Shown one piece after another: positions 16,820 through 26,180 of a stretch of DNA of 64,000 nt. A model generated the notes under the pieces. It searched no databases. It was not told where the DNA came from and saw only the letters and a program-made list of their open reading frames with translations. The position numbers and the translations under genes are program-made. This stretch comes from Pedosphaera parvula Ellin514. Lineage in GTDB: Bacteria > Verrucomicrobiota > Verrucomicrobiia > Limisphaerales > Pedosphaeraceae. Every line of letters starts with the position of its first letter. Position 1 is the stretch's first letter. The stretch spans positions 16,870-80,869 of the forward strand of contig NZ_ABOX02000029.1 of NCBI RefSeq assembly GCF_000172555.1, written 5' to 3'.

Positions 16820-17611
16820 TCAGCGCTCCACATAGCCCTTCTTCAACTTCTCGGCAATAAGCGACTCCATCTCGCCCCGCGCGCGGACTTCATCTGCAAA
16901 GTTCTTGCTCTGCGATTGCCCGTCGGTGCCGATCTTTCCAAACCGCACGGTGAAGGAATTACCACTCAAGGTTATCTCCCAAAATTTCTGCGAACCGCCA
17001 CCCACAAATTCAAAACGCCGCGTCCTGTTGGTCGAAGCGCCGGGTTGTGCCTTTGGCGATGCTGCGGACTCCGATTTCCTTGCTCCCACCCCCACGCTTG
17101 CCGGCGCTGTATTTGACTGCGCCTTCACTTCCGCCTGAGTAACCGGCGCCGGCTCAAGCGGCAGTTCCACTTCCTTCTCTTCTGCCTCGCCTTTCAATAC
17201 CCGCTCCAAACGGTTCATCACATCCTCCGGGTCCTGGTACCAATCCTTGGTCAACACCAGTGCAAACCGCCATCCAAACGCGCGCAAGATGGACGGCTGC
17301 ATCAAATAGCGATCCAACAAATTCGAATTCGCATAATGCCCCTCGGTGTCCACCATGACACCGAGCTGATGCAACTCCTCCGCCTGGTTGCGCACGGCCA
17401 GGTCACATCTAAACTTTGATTGCCCCACATTCACATCCACCGCATATCCTCGTTTGCGCAATCCCTCCGCCAGGGCTGCCATCACCGCATCCCGCTTCGG
17501 CTCCGGTGCCAGCGTTTTTCGGGTCAGTGGATTCAGATTCTCCAACACCCGTCGCGCACTTCGCTCGTCGCCTTTGGACACCGCTTCCGCATACTGCAGG
17601 AAATTCTTCAC
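16820..17611 (-). CDS. Nuclease-like (Vsr/DUF559 fold) protein with WGR domain
   Basis: A 263-residue protein. Residues about 40-140 resemble the Vsr-like endonuclease module usually fused to DUF4011 helicases: VGQSKFRCDLAVRN, then VMVDTEGHYANSNLLDRY and ILRAFGWRFALVLTKDWYQDP. The aspartates are kept, but the usual YH of that motif reads YA, so catalysis is uncertain. A linker rich in A/S/P leads to a C-terminal WGR domain (FWEITLSGNSFTVRFGKIGTDGQ...LIAEKLKKGYVE), which binds nucleic acid in PARPs and other proteins. Its start overlaps the helicase stop (ATGA). It is the third gene of a coupled operon and looks like the nuclease arm detached from the helicase. Confidence 0.7.
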   Translation of the reverse strand: MKNFLQYAEAVSKGDERSARRVLENLNPLTRKTLAPEPKRDAVMAALAEGLRKRGYAVDVNVGQSKFRCDLAVRNQAEELHQLGVMVDTEGHYANSNLLDRYLMQPSILRAFGWRFALVLTKDWYQDPEDVMNRLERVLKGEAEEKEVELPLEPAPVTQAEVKAQSNTAPASVGVGARKSESAASPKAQPGASTNRTRRFEFVGGGSQKFWEITLSGNSFTVRFGKIGTDGQSQSKNFADEVRARGEMESLIAEKLKKGYVER

Positions 17612-20600
17612 GCTGTTTGCGCCATCGTTGTAATCATTCGTGATCGCAGATGTCGAATCGAACTGATCACGGCCATGTGATGCTTTGCGCGCGAAAAAAT
17701 CACGTTCAACCGCTTCTCACCACCGCGTTGGTTGATCGGGCCAAAGTTCATCAGCATCTTCCCGTTCGCATCGTAACCGTAACAAATGCTCAGGATAATG
17801 ATGTCGCGCTCATCGCCTTGCACATTCTCCAGGTTCTTCACGATTAATCCGCAGAACTGGTCGTTCTCCTCCCGTGTGTATTCCGCCTCCAACCGATGCG
17901 CAAAATCCGCATCCTCTTCGGCCAACCGGCTCAACGCCTCCTCTATCTCCGTCTGTTGCGCTTCCGAAAACGCCACAATCCCAATGCTCAGCTTCGTCTC
18001 TTTCTGCAACAACCCTCGCGTCAGTTCCGCAATGTAAGCCGCTTCGCCGGGGTTGCGTCGTTCGGAATAAACGCCCTTCTCCATCAAATGGAAACTAATG
18101 CTTCGCTGCAACAATGCATCGACATTCTCATTCCCCTGCTCCGCCGTGGTAACCACGAGCTCGGCCTGCCCCGACAGCACCCGCTGACGGTCCGGAATGG
18201 TAAAGAGGTTCCCGCTGTAAAATGCCGCGTTCGAAAAACTGATCAGAGGTTCATAACGGCTCCGATAATGCCACGCCAGCAAGGTTGAGGGCAGGTTCGT
18301 CGCCGATTGCGTCAGAAAGCTATCCGCATCCAGGTCCACCTCGATCTGCTCTCCCTCCTCTTCCACCATCACGGTCTCTTCTTCTCCGCGGCTCGAAGCA
18401 AAGAACGTCGTTGGTGGCAATTGCATTTCGTCACCTACCACAATCACCTGATTCGAGCGATACAACGCCGGAATTGCTTCCTCCAACGGAATCTGACTCG
18501 CCTCATCGAAAATCACGACATCGAACAACTGTGGGTCCAGCGGCAGTGCGTCGGAAACACTCAGCGGACTCATCAACCAGATCGGTTTTAAATCCTGGAT
18601 GACCGCACCGGTATTTTCCGCTGCCAAATCGCGAATGGATTTGTAGCGCATCGTCTTCCCAAACTCATGTTCCAGATCCCGCCGTCCTGCAGCATAATCC
18701 TTTTTAAAAATCTTCTGTTCCGCAGTCAGTTGGGAGGCTGGCAACGAAGACACGTTCACATGTTCCAGGAACTTCCTTTTCACCGCAGCGCGAATGCAAC
18801 GTGCGTTTAACCCCAACCATTCCCGGTAGTGCTTTTCCAACCGGGCCATGCGTTGTTCCAATGTGCGCCCCTCAAACCGGCTCACCGCCCGATCCTGTCG
18901 ATACACAAGGTTCAGACTCTTGCCCCCCATCGCCCCTTCAAACTTGTCCACCCGCAACGGCACATGCCTCAATGCGCGGGCAAATTCCTGGGGCAATTCC
19001 GTCAGCTCGCCTAAAATCGGCAACAGTTCCGGCAGCGTGCCGGTCTGCTGACGCAGTGCAGCCAGCGTTTGAGTCAGCTCGGGAAAATCGAATTGTTCAT
19101 GCTCAGCCAGTAAAAAGCCGAGTGTCTCGCTCAATTGGATAAAGTTTGCATGAATGCTGGCCAGATTCTCCACCAATTCTTTCGCATCCACTGATTCCAG
19201 CAATTTCGGTAACAACGCCCGCACGGAGGGATGGGTTAACCCTGGCGTGGCCCGCAACTCCGTCACCAGGTTCATGAATAGCTCCAGGTCGTCGGCATGC
19301 CACGCCTGCTGGGCCTGGTTTCGGCTGTTCTCGTATGCTGCCTGCGCCTGCTGAGCAGAGGCCAGTTCTTCGAGCATCTTCACCCAACTCGGCGCGACCG
19401 CATGCCTCCCAAAATCATAGCGCGCCTGCAACGTCTTCCGCAGTCGCCAAAACGCCGGTTGCAGGAAACGGAAAATCGACTTTTCAAAAGCGCGCGCCTG
19501 GGCAAGAGCATTCTGGGTATCATCTGGCGTAAGCGGCTCCTTCCAGCCAGCCACTTTCTCATGCGCGAGGGAATACGTCTGCCCCTTTTCCTGCAGTTCC
19601 GTGCCCAGTGAATTAAACGCATTGGAAGCCGGGCTGTTCGGATTCAGCAATCCCAGCAATCCACGCTCTGCCAGGGGGCGCACCTGCACGGCGAATTCCA
19701 AAATCCTCTGAATCTCTTCAATCGTGTCCCATAACTCCGCCGGCAACCGCGACATTTCCAAAGCATTCTCGACTGCATCCAACAGTGATTCCGCTTTCTC
19801 CAAACAGGTGCCGAGCGCTTCCAACGGCCGATCCGCATTCAAAATTCCTTTGCCCAACCAGCGTGCCGGATGCTTCGCAAAGCATGGCTCCTCCCCCAAC
19901 TCTGCCAGCACCGCGCCCAGCCGGTTGACCAGGTCGCCATGCTCGAGCCAAAGCGGATACTCCGGTAATTGTTCCTCCAATGCCGGTGACAATGCCGAAT
20001 AACGTCCGCAAATTTCCACCAATCGGTGCAGCAGTAAGCGTAGCGGTACTCCCGCGCACGCCGGCGTCTCCAGCATGGCATCCGAAAATCGTTTCAGGTT
20101 CGTCAAATCCTGCTCCATCGCCTGCAAAGTGGCGGCCAACGCTTTCTCCCCACCATCCTCGTCCGCCTGGCTGAGAAACTTCTCGTAAGTCTGCTTCAGA
20201 TTTTGGATGAACTCTTTCTTGTCGGCTTGCGAATCGTGAATCAAACAGCACAGTTCATCCAAGCCCTGTTGTCGCAACCGATGAAACACAACGTCAATGG
20301 CCGCCCGCTTTTCGCAGACGAACAGCACTCGTTTCCCGCGCGCCACGTAATCGGCAATGAGGTTGGTAATGGTCTGCGATTTCCCCGTGCCCGGCGGGCC
20401 TTGAATGATGTAACTCCGCCCCGTGCGCGCCAGCGCAATGGCCGACGCCTGGGTTGCGTCACAGGAAATGATCAGATGCTGGTCGCGCAATTCCAGCGGT
20501 GGCGCAGTTTCTTCGGCTGGCTTGGGTGAGAGCGAAAAGATGGTGTCGAACGCGCCACTCGCCATGTCCGTTTCGATGAGGTTCGTGAAATCGCTCACCA

Positions 20601-22341
20601 GCGTCATCTTGCGATAATTGAAATTTCCAAGGGTAATGCTGCAGAGATCAAAGTCCCACGAGTACGGATTCTGGTTCTCCCCACCCCGCAGGGAAAACAT
20701 CTGCCGCTCGGTTTCCAACACTTTGCCGCTTTCCGGCGCTGGCTCCGGGTCCACGATGTGTGGCAGGCGTGGTTGGGGCGGTGCTCCCACGACATCCCGC
20801 AACGGCGCCGGGGTGGGCTTTACCTTTTGCTGAAATATTTGCAAGCCCAACGGCCGAAAGTTTTCCCGTTCGTAACTATAATCGCCCGGGCCGTGATTCC
20901 GGGTTGGACGAGCGCGCAGCTTCATTCGGCGACGATACTGGTCCACCCGCTGCCGCGCCTTTTCATGGATTAATTCAATCTGCGGTTTCTCGATTTTATT
21001 GAGTGTCACTCCCGGCTCGCTCGCCCGGATGCGTGCCTGCAGCATTTCATGAAATTGATCCAGCGATGTCTCGCGCAAATCCACGGACTCCGGCAGATCG
21101 AGATTATAAAGTTCCTTGAGATGATGCCGGAGTGCAGGATTGACCTCCGCCACGCTCGAGGTTGGATCGAGCACATAATTGTCCCGCACCCCTTTCTTCT
21201 TCTTCAACTCCACCGGTAACAAAAGCAGTGGCGAGTGAATGCGCTCGTTCGCAGCTTCCTTGAGATTATTCCACCGCAGGAAACAAATGACCAACCGCAG
21301 TTGCGCAAAGCCGTACTCCGCCCGGTCGCGCCGGGCCTCGCTGATGATTTTGTCGAGCACGCCGGGAATGTAGGGCGCATCCTCAAACCGCAGGTATTTT
21401 CCCAGTGACATTGGCGCACCTTCGGCCACTGTCGTCGCCAAATCCTTGTGCCAGACAAAAAGCTGTTCCAGCTTGATATTCCGATAATCCAGCAGCAACG
21501 GCACCGATGCAATGGTCAGGTTTAATGTGTGCAGCGTCGGCTTGAAATGAATGAGCCGATTGCGCCGCGAAATCTCAAACAAACGGTCACGCAAGTGCGC
21601 CTGAATCAACTTTCGCTTACCCTGGAGCGGCGATTCCTTGAACCCTTTGATTCGGCTCAGATCGATTTCACCAGGCTGCTCGCGATGATTCGTGAGCCGA
21701 TGGATCAATTGCGGCAGATCCTGCGCCCGCTTGTGCCGGTTCAGTTCCGTCATCTGCACAATGACAGAGGCCATCACCGGATGGAGCCTCTTATTGACTG
21801 AGAACAAATTCTCCCGGCTGCTGGCAAAAATCTCCAGGTCATCCACATCCGTAAAGTCCAGCCCGCATGCGAAGCTGGCCAGTATCAAACCCAGGGAAAA
21901 AATATCCGTGAGTTCATCGTGATGACCAACTGCATGTTCCCAGCTTGCGTAATCCGGCAGGTAAACCGGTTTGGCAAGTTCCTCACCCAATCGCCCCACG
22001 CTAAGATTCGAAATATTGAGTGAAGCCGCATCGATGTCCGATACTCGTCGCGACTCGCCCACGACCTCCACTGCATGACTCACCTTAACCTGCAAATCGG
22101 CAATTCTGCTCAATGCCTTTTCCGGAGCAACCGCCTTGGCCTCATCGAAAGTCAGCTGTCCCTCCGTCGTCATCCGCAGATCGTGCACCCCTTTCAGAGG
22201 CGCCACTTTCCCTGCCTGATGAATGCTCAACGTCTGCCGCATCAAGGGCAACACCACCGCCAGGACATCATCCGTTTCAAATCCACCGCGTTCGATTCCA
22301 GTCCTCAGGAACTGGAGAAATGAATTTTCTTCGCTGTTCAT
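17608..22341 (-). CDS. Kinase-lobe / DUF4011 / superfamily 1 helicase fusion
   Basis: A 1577-residue protein. Residues 20-220 resemble the C-lobe of a Ser/Thr protein kinase: LSIHQAGKVAPLKGVHDLRM, LTFDEA, YASWEHAVGHHDELTDIFSLGLIL (D146-G151 is the DxxSLG core) and a final NRHKRAQDLPQLIHRL helix. The HRD and DFG motifs are absent. A DUF4011 region follows (about 235-430: RDRLFEISRRNRLIHFKP). The SF1 (UPF1-like) helicase has Walker A GPPGTGKSQTITNLIAD at about 648 and Walker B IFDEASQIPLEEA at about 1277, with motif VVGDEMQLPPT. The end has NVQGDERDIIILS and RLNVIFSRAKHHM. DUF4011 helicases linked to Vsr-like nucleases are known anti-phage components. Coupled to both neighbours by ATGA overlaps. 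Confidence 0.85.
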   Translation of the reverse strand: MNSEENSFLQFLRTGIERGGFETDDVLAVVLPLMRQTLSIHQAGKVAPLKGVHDLRMTTEGQLTFDEAKAVAPEKALSRIADLQVKVSHAVEVVGESRRVSDIDAASLNISNLSVGRLGEELAKPVYLPDYASWEHAVGHHDELTDIFSLGLILASFACGLDFTDVDDLEIFASSRENLFSVNKRLHPVMASVIVQMTELNRHKRAQDLPQLIHRLTNHREQPGEIDLSRIKGFKESPLQGKRKLIQAHLRDRLFEISRRNRLIHFKPTLHTLNLTIASVPLLLDYRNIKLEQLFVWHKDLATTVAEGAPMSLGKYLRFEDAPYIPGVLDKIISEARRDRAEYGFAQLRLVICFLRWNNLKEAANERIHSPLLLLPVELKKKKGVRDNYVLDPTSSVAEVNPALRHHLKELYNLDLPESVDLRETSLDQFHEMLQARIRASEPGVTLNKIEKPQIELIHEKARQRVDQYRRRMKLRARPTRNHGPGDYSYERENFRPLGLQIFQQKVKPTPAPLRDVVGAPPQPRLPHIVDPEPAPESGKVLETERQMFSLRGGENQNPYSWDFDLCSITLGNFNYRKMTLVSDFTNLIETDMASGAFDTIFSLSPKPAEETAPPLELRDQHLIISCDATQASAIALARTGRSYIIQGPPGTGKSQTITNLIADYVARGKRVLFVCEKRAAIDVVFHRLRQQGLDELCCLIHDSQADKKEFIQNLKQTYEKFLSQADEDGGEKALAATLQAMEQDLTNLKRFSDAMLETPACAGVPLRLLLHRLVEICGRYSALSPALEEQLPEYPLWLEHGDLVNRLGAVLAELGEEPCFAKHPARWLGKGILNADRPLEALGTCLEKAESLLDAVENALEMSRLPAELWDTIEEIQRILEFAVQVRPLAERGLLGLLNPNSPASNAFNSLGTELQEKGQTYSLAHEKVAGWKEPLTPDDTQNALAQARAFEKSIFRFLQPAFWRLRKTLQARYDFGRHAVAPSWVKMLEELASAQQAQAAYENSRNQAQQAWHADDLELFMNLVTELRATPGLTHPSVRALLPKLLESVDAKELVENLASIHANFIQLSETLGFLLAEHEQFDFPELTQTLAALRQQTGTLPELLPILGELTELPQEFARALRHVPLRVDKFEGAMGGKSLNLVYRQDRAVSRFEGRTLEQRMARLEKHYREWLGLNARCIRAAVKRKFLEHVNVSSLPASQLTAEQKIFKKDYAAGRRDLEHEFGKTMRYKSIRDLAAENTGAVIQDLKPIWLMSPLSVSDALPLDPQLFDVVIFDEASQIPLEEAIPALYRSNQVIVVGDEMQLPPTTFFASSRGEEETVMVEEEGEQIEVDLDADSFLTQSATNLPSTLLAWHYRSRYEPLISFSNAAFYSGNLFTIPDRQRVLSGQAELVVTTAEQGNENVDALLQRSISFHLMEKGVYSERRNPGEAAYIAELTRGLLQKETKLSIGIVAFSEAQQTEIEEALSRLAEEDADFAHRLEAEYTREENDQFCGLIVKNLENVQGDERDIIILSICYGYDANGKMLMNFGPINQRGGEKRLNVIFSRAKHHMAVISSIRHLRSRMITTMAQTA

Positions 22342-23585
22342 GGTTGCACCTCGGCTTTAGCCAGCATTTCCGGCGCTTTTTCCTTCAGGCGTTTCAAATC
22401 GCGAGCTTTGATCTTCAACTCCTTTGCCACGCTCTTCTCAAACAGGCTCTCAAGCGAAAGCAGTTTCGCCATTTCCAGGGCTGCCGCCAATGGCATCTCC
22501 TCCAGCTCCGGGTCCGCCACTACGAAATCCAGCAGCAGGTAACAAAGATATTCCCTCAGCTTCGCATCGGAGGATTTCAGTTCCGCCATGACTTCGGCAT
22601 CGTCGGCCTGGGCTGGTTGGAAGTCTTCGAAGAATAGTTTTGCATGCCCCAGTACGGCCTGGGTCTGAAACCACTTGGGTCGGAGAAAAATTGCCAGCAA
22701 GCGCCTGGTCAAAATGGTCCATCGTTTTTGTCCCACCAGATCCAGTTCGTCCAGTTCAGCCGCACCTTCAATCATGGCGCTGATTGGGCCCGTTGATTCC
22801 GGGTGCTGCTCCGCCCAAAGGGCCAGTGCCCGCGCCCGGATAAATGTCTCGGGATGTGACATCTCCGCAGTCTTCGCCCTGGTTTTCTCAAAGACTTCTT
22901 CGGCCTGCTTCAGGTAACTCGTTGCGCTGACGTGTTGCAGCCCGGTCTGGATTTTTACCAGGCCTGACACTACTTCGTCCAATTTGCCTGTCACACAAAA
23001 TGAACCGCGATCGCAGAAAATTTCTGTGTAGAGCTGAAACCACCTGGCACTCTGCACGTGGCTTCCGGCGGCCCGAGGGTCATTTGCAATGGCCTGCAAC
23101 ATCCGATCGGCAATCAGAAATTCACCCTCATCGCATTGCCAAAGATGATAATGCGCCAACTCATGACCCAGAACCGACCTTAATTCGTCAGGCGACAACA
23201 ACGAGAACACCGGTCCGGAGAAAACCAGGTGTCCCTCGCCCGGAATATAGTACAGGGTCGCGTTAAGTTGATTGGAGTTCTGCGCCTGATAAATGGTGAT
23301 GGGTATATTTAATTGCAGCCGCTGTTTTGCCTCCTCCGCCGCCGCGTACAGGTCCGCGTGATTCGCTGGATCAAGTCGATAAGTCGCTTTCAACAGCTCA
23401 AGGAGGAGATGTTCGGTATAATCCGCCTTGGCCTGCGCGGAGGCGAACCAATTCCACAAATCACGTTCCTGCGACTTAAGGTAATCCCTCAGTTCGACGT
23501 GATACGGCAAAGGCTTTAGATTCTGACCTGGATTCTCCATCGCCATTTTATCAGTTTCGCAGAAATTAGAACCTATTTGAGCCAT
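22338..23585 (-). CDS. M48-family metallopeptidase, soluble
   Basis: A 415-residue zinc protease without signal peptide or membrane helices. The M48 core is complete: HELAHYHLWQ (H141, E142, H145), the third ligand in YTEIFCDRG (E188) and the downstream SHPETFIRARAL typical of M48. Most M48 enzymes are membrane-anchored, so a cytoplasmic form heading a helicase/nuclease operon is unusual. Its stop overlaps the helicase start (ATGA). The start is uncertain: no Shine-Dalgarno is visible at 23585, and ATGs at 23546 and 23540 are alternatives. A role as a protease sensor or effector of the operon is inferred only from context. Confidence 0.85.
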   Translation of the reverse strand: MAQIGSNFCETDKMAMENPGQNLKPLPYHVELRDYLKSQERDLWNWFASAQAKADYTEHLLLELLKATYRLDPANHADLYAAAEEAKQRLQLNIPITIYQAQNSNQLNATLYYIPGEGHLVFSGPVFSLLSPDELRSVLGHELAHYHLWQCDEGEFLIADRMLQAIANDPRAAGSHVQSARWFQLYTEIFCDRGSFCVTGKLDEVVSGLVKIQTGLQHVSATSYLKQAEEVFEKTRAKTAEMSHPETFIRARALALWAEQHPESTGPISAMIEGAAELDELDLVGQKRWTILTRRLLAIFLRPKWFQTQAVLGHAKLFFEDFQPAQADDAEVMAELKSSDAKLREYLCYLLLDFVVADPELEEMPLAAALEMAKLLSLESLFEKSVAKELKIKARDLKRLKEKAPEMLAKAEVQP

Positions 23586-23973
23586 AAGGTCAAAAACTAA
23601 CCAAAGCTCATCAGCAAGTAGCCTGCCAATTTGCCTGGTTTAAATTCAAAGTATCAGCACAAAAACGACCGTTTGATGACGAAACTGCCCAGTAAGCAAA
23701 GCTAATACTTACAGGAACGCTTATCGGCGGAAATACATGATCCCCTGAAATTGAAAAATCCCTTTTCACTCGCCCGGTTCAAGCAATGGGTGTCTCTGGC
23801 GAAGGCCCGCAGGGAATGTTTCCACTGGCAATTGCAACTTGACCTGCCACCGCACTTTATGTTTCCCGCCCTCCCACCGGGTCACTAATCCGCAAATAGG
23901 TCTTGTCCCCATACCAAGAGCTCGCGCATTCCAGCATCTTGCTGCTGCAACAATTAAATTAAGGACGCAATTT
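23586..23973. other. Divergent spacer
   Basis: A 388-base region between the minus-strand M48 gene and the plus-strand YciF-like gene, expected to hold both promoters. I see no convincing -35/-10 pair, RNA gene or repeat in it. Confidence 0.4.
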
Positions 23974-24528
23974 ATGAAAGACCTGAGAGAATTATTTATT
24001 GAAGAACTCGCCGACATTTACAGCGCCGAACAACAACTCGTCAAAGCCCTCCCCAAAATGGCCAAGGCCGCCTCATCCGATCAACTAAGGGAAGGAATTG
24101 AACAACATCTCGAACAAACCGAAGAACATGTCCACCGCCTGGAACAAGTCTTTGAAATCTTCGGGGAAAAGGCCAAAGCCAAGAAATGCGAAGCCATGGC
24201 CGGCCTGATTCGCGAGACTCAGGAAGCCCTGGAGGAAGATGCGGAAGGCGCAGTTAAGGACGCCCTGCTCATCGCCTGCGCGCAAAAGGTCGAACACTAC
24301 GAAATTGCCTCCTATGGCACTCTCCGCACCTGGGCCGAAGTCCTCGAGGAAAGTGACGCCGTCTCGCTCCTTGAAGATACCGAAAATGAGGAAAAGGAAA
24401 CCGATGACGCCCTGACCGACCTGGCCGAAACCATCAACGCCGAAGCCAACCAGGGCGCTGAAAAAGGAGAAGAAGAAGAGGAAGAAACCAGTCACCGGTC
24501 CGTCCGTCCCAAGGGCAGCAAGAAATAA
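23974..24528 (+). CDS. YciF/YciE-like ferritin-fold protein (DUF892)
   Basis: A 184-residue protein. Residues 1-150 match the DUF892/YciE-F group: MKDLRELFIEELADIYSAEQQLVKALPKMAKAA, HxxQTEEHVHRLEQVFEIFG, and AQKVEHYEIASYGTLRTWA. The conserved E/H residues would form a di-iron-like centre in a four-helix bundle. These proteins are induced by osmotic and other stress; their exact role is not known. The C-terminus is acidic (EKGEEEEEETS) and then basic. The ATG at 23974 follows AAGGA; the upstream extension is not supported. Confidence 0.88.
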   Translation: MKDLRELFIEELADIYSAEQQLVKALPKMAKAASSDQLREGIEQHLEQTEEHVHRLEQVFEIFGEKAKAKKCEAMAGLIRETQEALEEDAEGAVKDALLIACAQKVEHYEIASYGTLRTWAEVLEESDAVSLLEDTENEEKETDDALTDLAETINAEANQGAEKGEEEEEETSHRSVRPKGSKK

Positions 24529-24846
24529 AGTCTGCCAAAAGACCAACAATTCCAGCCACGGTCGCGGCAAATCCGATGCCCGACCGTTTCTTTTTTATTG
24601 AGAACTGAATTCAATGTTGGAAACGCTGTTGGCCATCATGCCGAATTTTCCACCGCCGATAAAAAGCATGTAACCTTCCCGCGCTTGGTTCGTCATGATA
24701 TCTGACATTGTAACAACACTAGCTCCCATCTTGTGATGGGGGCATTTTTTGCATACGGAAATCTTTCACGGAAAGCTGTCGAGCAAGCGAGCAACTTACG
24801 CCGTCCTGCAGACAGGAAAAACCATGTTCATGCAGTCGGTCCGGTT
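24529..24846. other. Spacer without recognised feature
   Basis: A 318-base stretch between convergent genes. A weak hairpin-like segment (tcccatcttgtgatgggg, about 24725) is the only structure I can see, and it has no T-run typical of a terminator. Confidence 0.3.
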
Positions 24847-25041
24847 TTACTCACCGTTTAAAATCCGCTCCTGCACCTTACCCGGCCTCTGACCGTTCAA
24901 GATGTAGAGCACGGAGAAGACCAAAACCGCAGCCAGCAGCAAATAAATCAAAGAGTACAAGACAATCTTTAGTCTTTTTTTGTTTACGCGCTTTTTACGT
25001 CTTCGTTCCACGTGGATACCATTCCATTTGATCGTTCCCAT
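24847..25041 (-). CDS. Small single-pass membrane protein
   Basis: A 64-residue protein with a strongly basic N-terminus (HVERRRKKRVNKKRLK), then one membrane helix (IVLYSLIYLLLAAVLVFSVLYIL) and a short tail. By the positive-inside rule the basic part is cytoplasmic. I choose the ATG at 25041; an in-frame TTG two codons upstream is possible. No family recognised. It lies 99 bases from the divergent SDR gene, so the two may share a control region. Confidence 0.55.
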   Translation of the reverse strand: MGTIKWNGIHVERRRKKRVNKKRLKIVLYSLIYLLLAAVLVFSVLYILNGQRPGKVQERILNGE

Positions 25042-25140
25042 GGTCAACTCTGCACTTGGCAGTTATTAGTCTTGCAACGCAGGCAGCCGGCACTGCAAGT
25101 TTTTCCTCCCCATCTCAAAGATTTCTTTTAAATATTTATT

Positions 25141-25968
25141 ATGAATTCTGGACTTTCAAACAAAGTTGTCATCATTACCGGCGCTTCCGGTGGCATCGGC
25201 TCAGCCATCGCCCGCAAGTTTGCGGCCGAAGGAGCCAAAGTAGTGTTGCATTATCGCAACAACCGCGCTCAGGCCGAGGCTCTGCGGAAGGAATTAAAGG
25301 ATGTTGAATCCCTGGTTATCCGGGCGGACCTCACAAAGGAAGCAGACGTAAAGCGCCTTTTTTCCGCCGCCACCAAAAAGTTCGGCCGTGTTGATAACCT
25401 GATCGCCAACGCGGGCTCATGGGAGACTCGCGATATTCCCCTGCACGAAATGTCCTTGAAACAATGGCGCCAAACCATGGATGGAGTGCTCACCTCGGCC
25501 TTCCTGACCACGCGCGAGTTCCTCCGAATCGTCGCCCGTCAAAAACGCGGCAACGCCGTGCTCATCGCCTCCACGGCTGGCGTATTCGGTGAGGCCGGTC
25601 ATGCGGATTATGCTTCCGCCAAATCAGCCATGGCATTTGGCATGACGCGGACGTTGAAGAACGAAATCTCCCGCATCGCGCCCCACACTGCAGATTATTG
25701 TGGTGGCCGCTTTAATTGTGTTTGCCCGGGTTGGACTGTGGTTCCTCGCACTGCCCCAAAGCTCACCGATGCGAAAGCTGTTCGCAAAGTCACCTCTACC
25801 ATGGCGCTTCCGCAAATCGCCCGACCCGATGATATCGCCAACGCAGTCGTCTTTCTCTCCTCCGATACGCTGGCCCGCCATATCACCGGCCAGACCCTCG
25901 TGGTTGCGGGCGGCATGGAAGGCCGACTGCTCTGGCAACCAGACGAGATCAATCCCGACATCGTTTAA
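25141..25968 (+). CDS. Short-chain dehydrogenase/reductase (FabG-like)
   Basis: A 275-residue classical SDR. NAD(P)-binding TGASGGIG (13-20), the NAG motif in LIANAG (residues 90-92), catalytic S144 (IASTAG), Y157 and K161 (YASAK), and the C-terminal PDDIANAVVFLSSD...GQTLVVAGG. The sequence fits 3-oxoacyl-ACP reductase-like enzymes, but the substrate cannot be told. The insertion EISRIAPHTADYCGGRFNCVCPGW before the PG motif is slightly longer than usual. It stands alone in the operon sense. Confidence 0.9.
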   Translation: MNSGLSNKVVIITGASGGIGSAIARKFAAEGAKVVLHYRNNRAQAEALRKELKDVESLVIRADLTKEADVKRLFSAATKKFGRVDNLIANAGSWETRDIPLHEMSLKQWRQTMDGVLTSAFLTTREFLRIVARQKRGNAVLIASTAGVFGEAGHADYASAKSAMAFGMTRTLKNEISRIAPHTADYCGGRFNCVCPGWTVVPRTAPKLTDAKAVRKVTSTMALPQIARPDDIANAVVFLSSDTLARHITGQTLVVAGGMEGRLLWQPDEINPDIV

Positions 25969-26180
25969 CGTTCAACCCATTTGGTAAATGGTAAAAATTG
26001 GATCAAGACCACGTACAAGCCCAGTGGTTCCGAGCTTTGAAGATCAGTGGTGACAACCCATCATTTCTCCCCTATAACCCTGTTCAGGAAGTTCCCATTT
26101 AGCACAAGTCGGGCAAGTCGCAAAATTAACGTGCGCAGGAACAGGGGAATTTCAGCTTATCAATTTATGAGGGAGGCATC

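Noticed and set aside
22338..23585. Membrane-bound M48 (HtpX-like) protease
   Set aside because: No hydrophobic segments long enough to span the membrane are present, unlike the protease at 58.0-59.3 kb.
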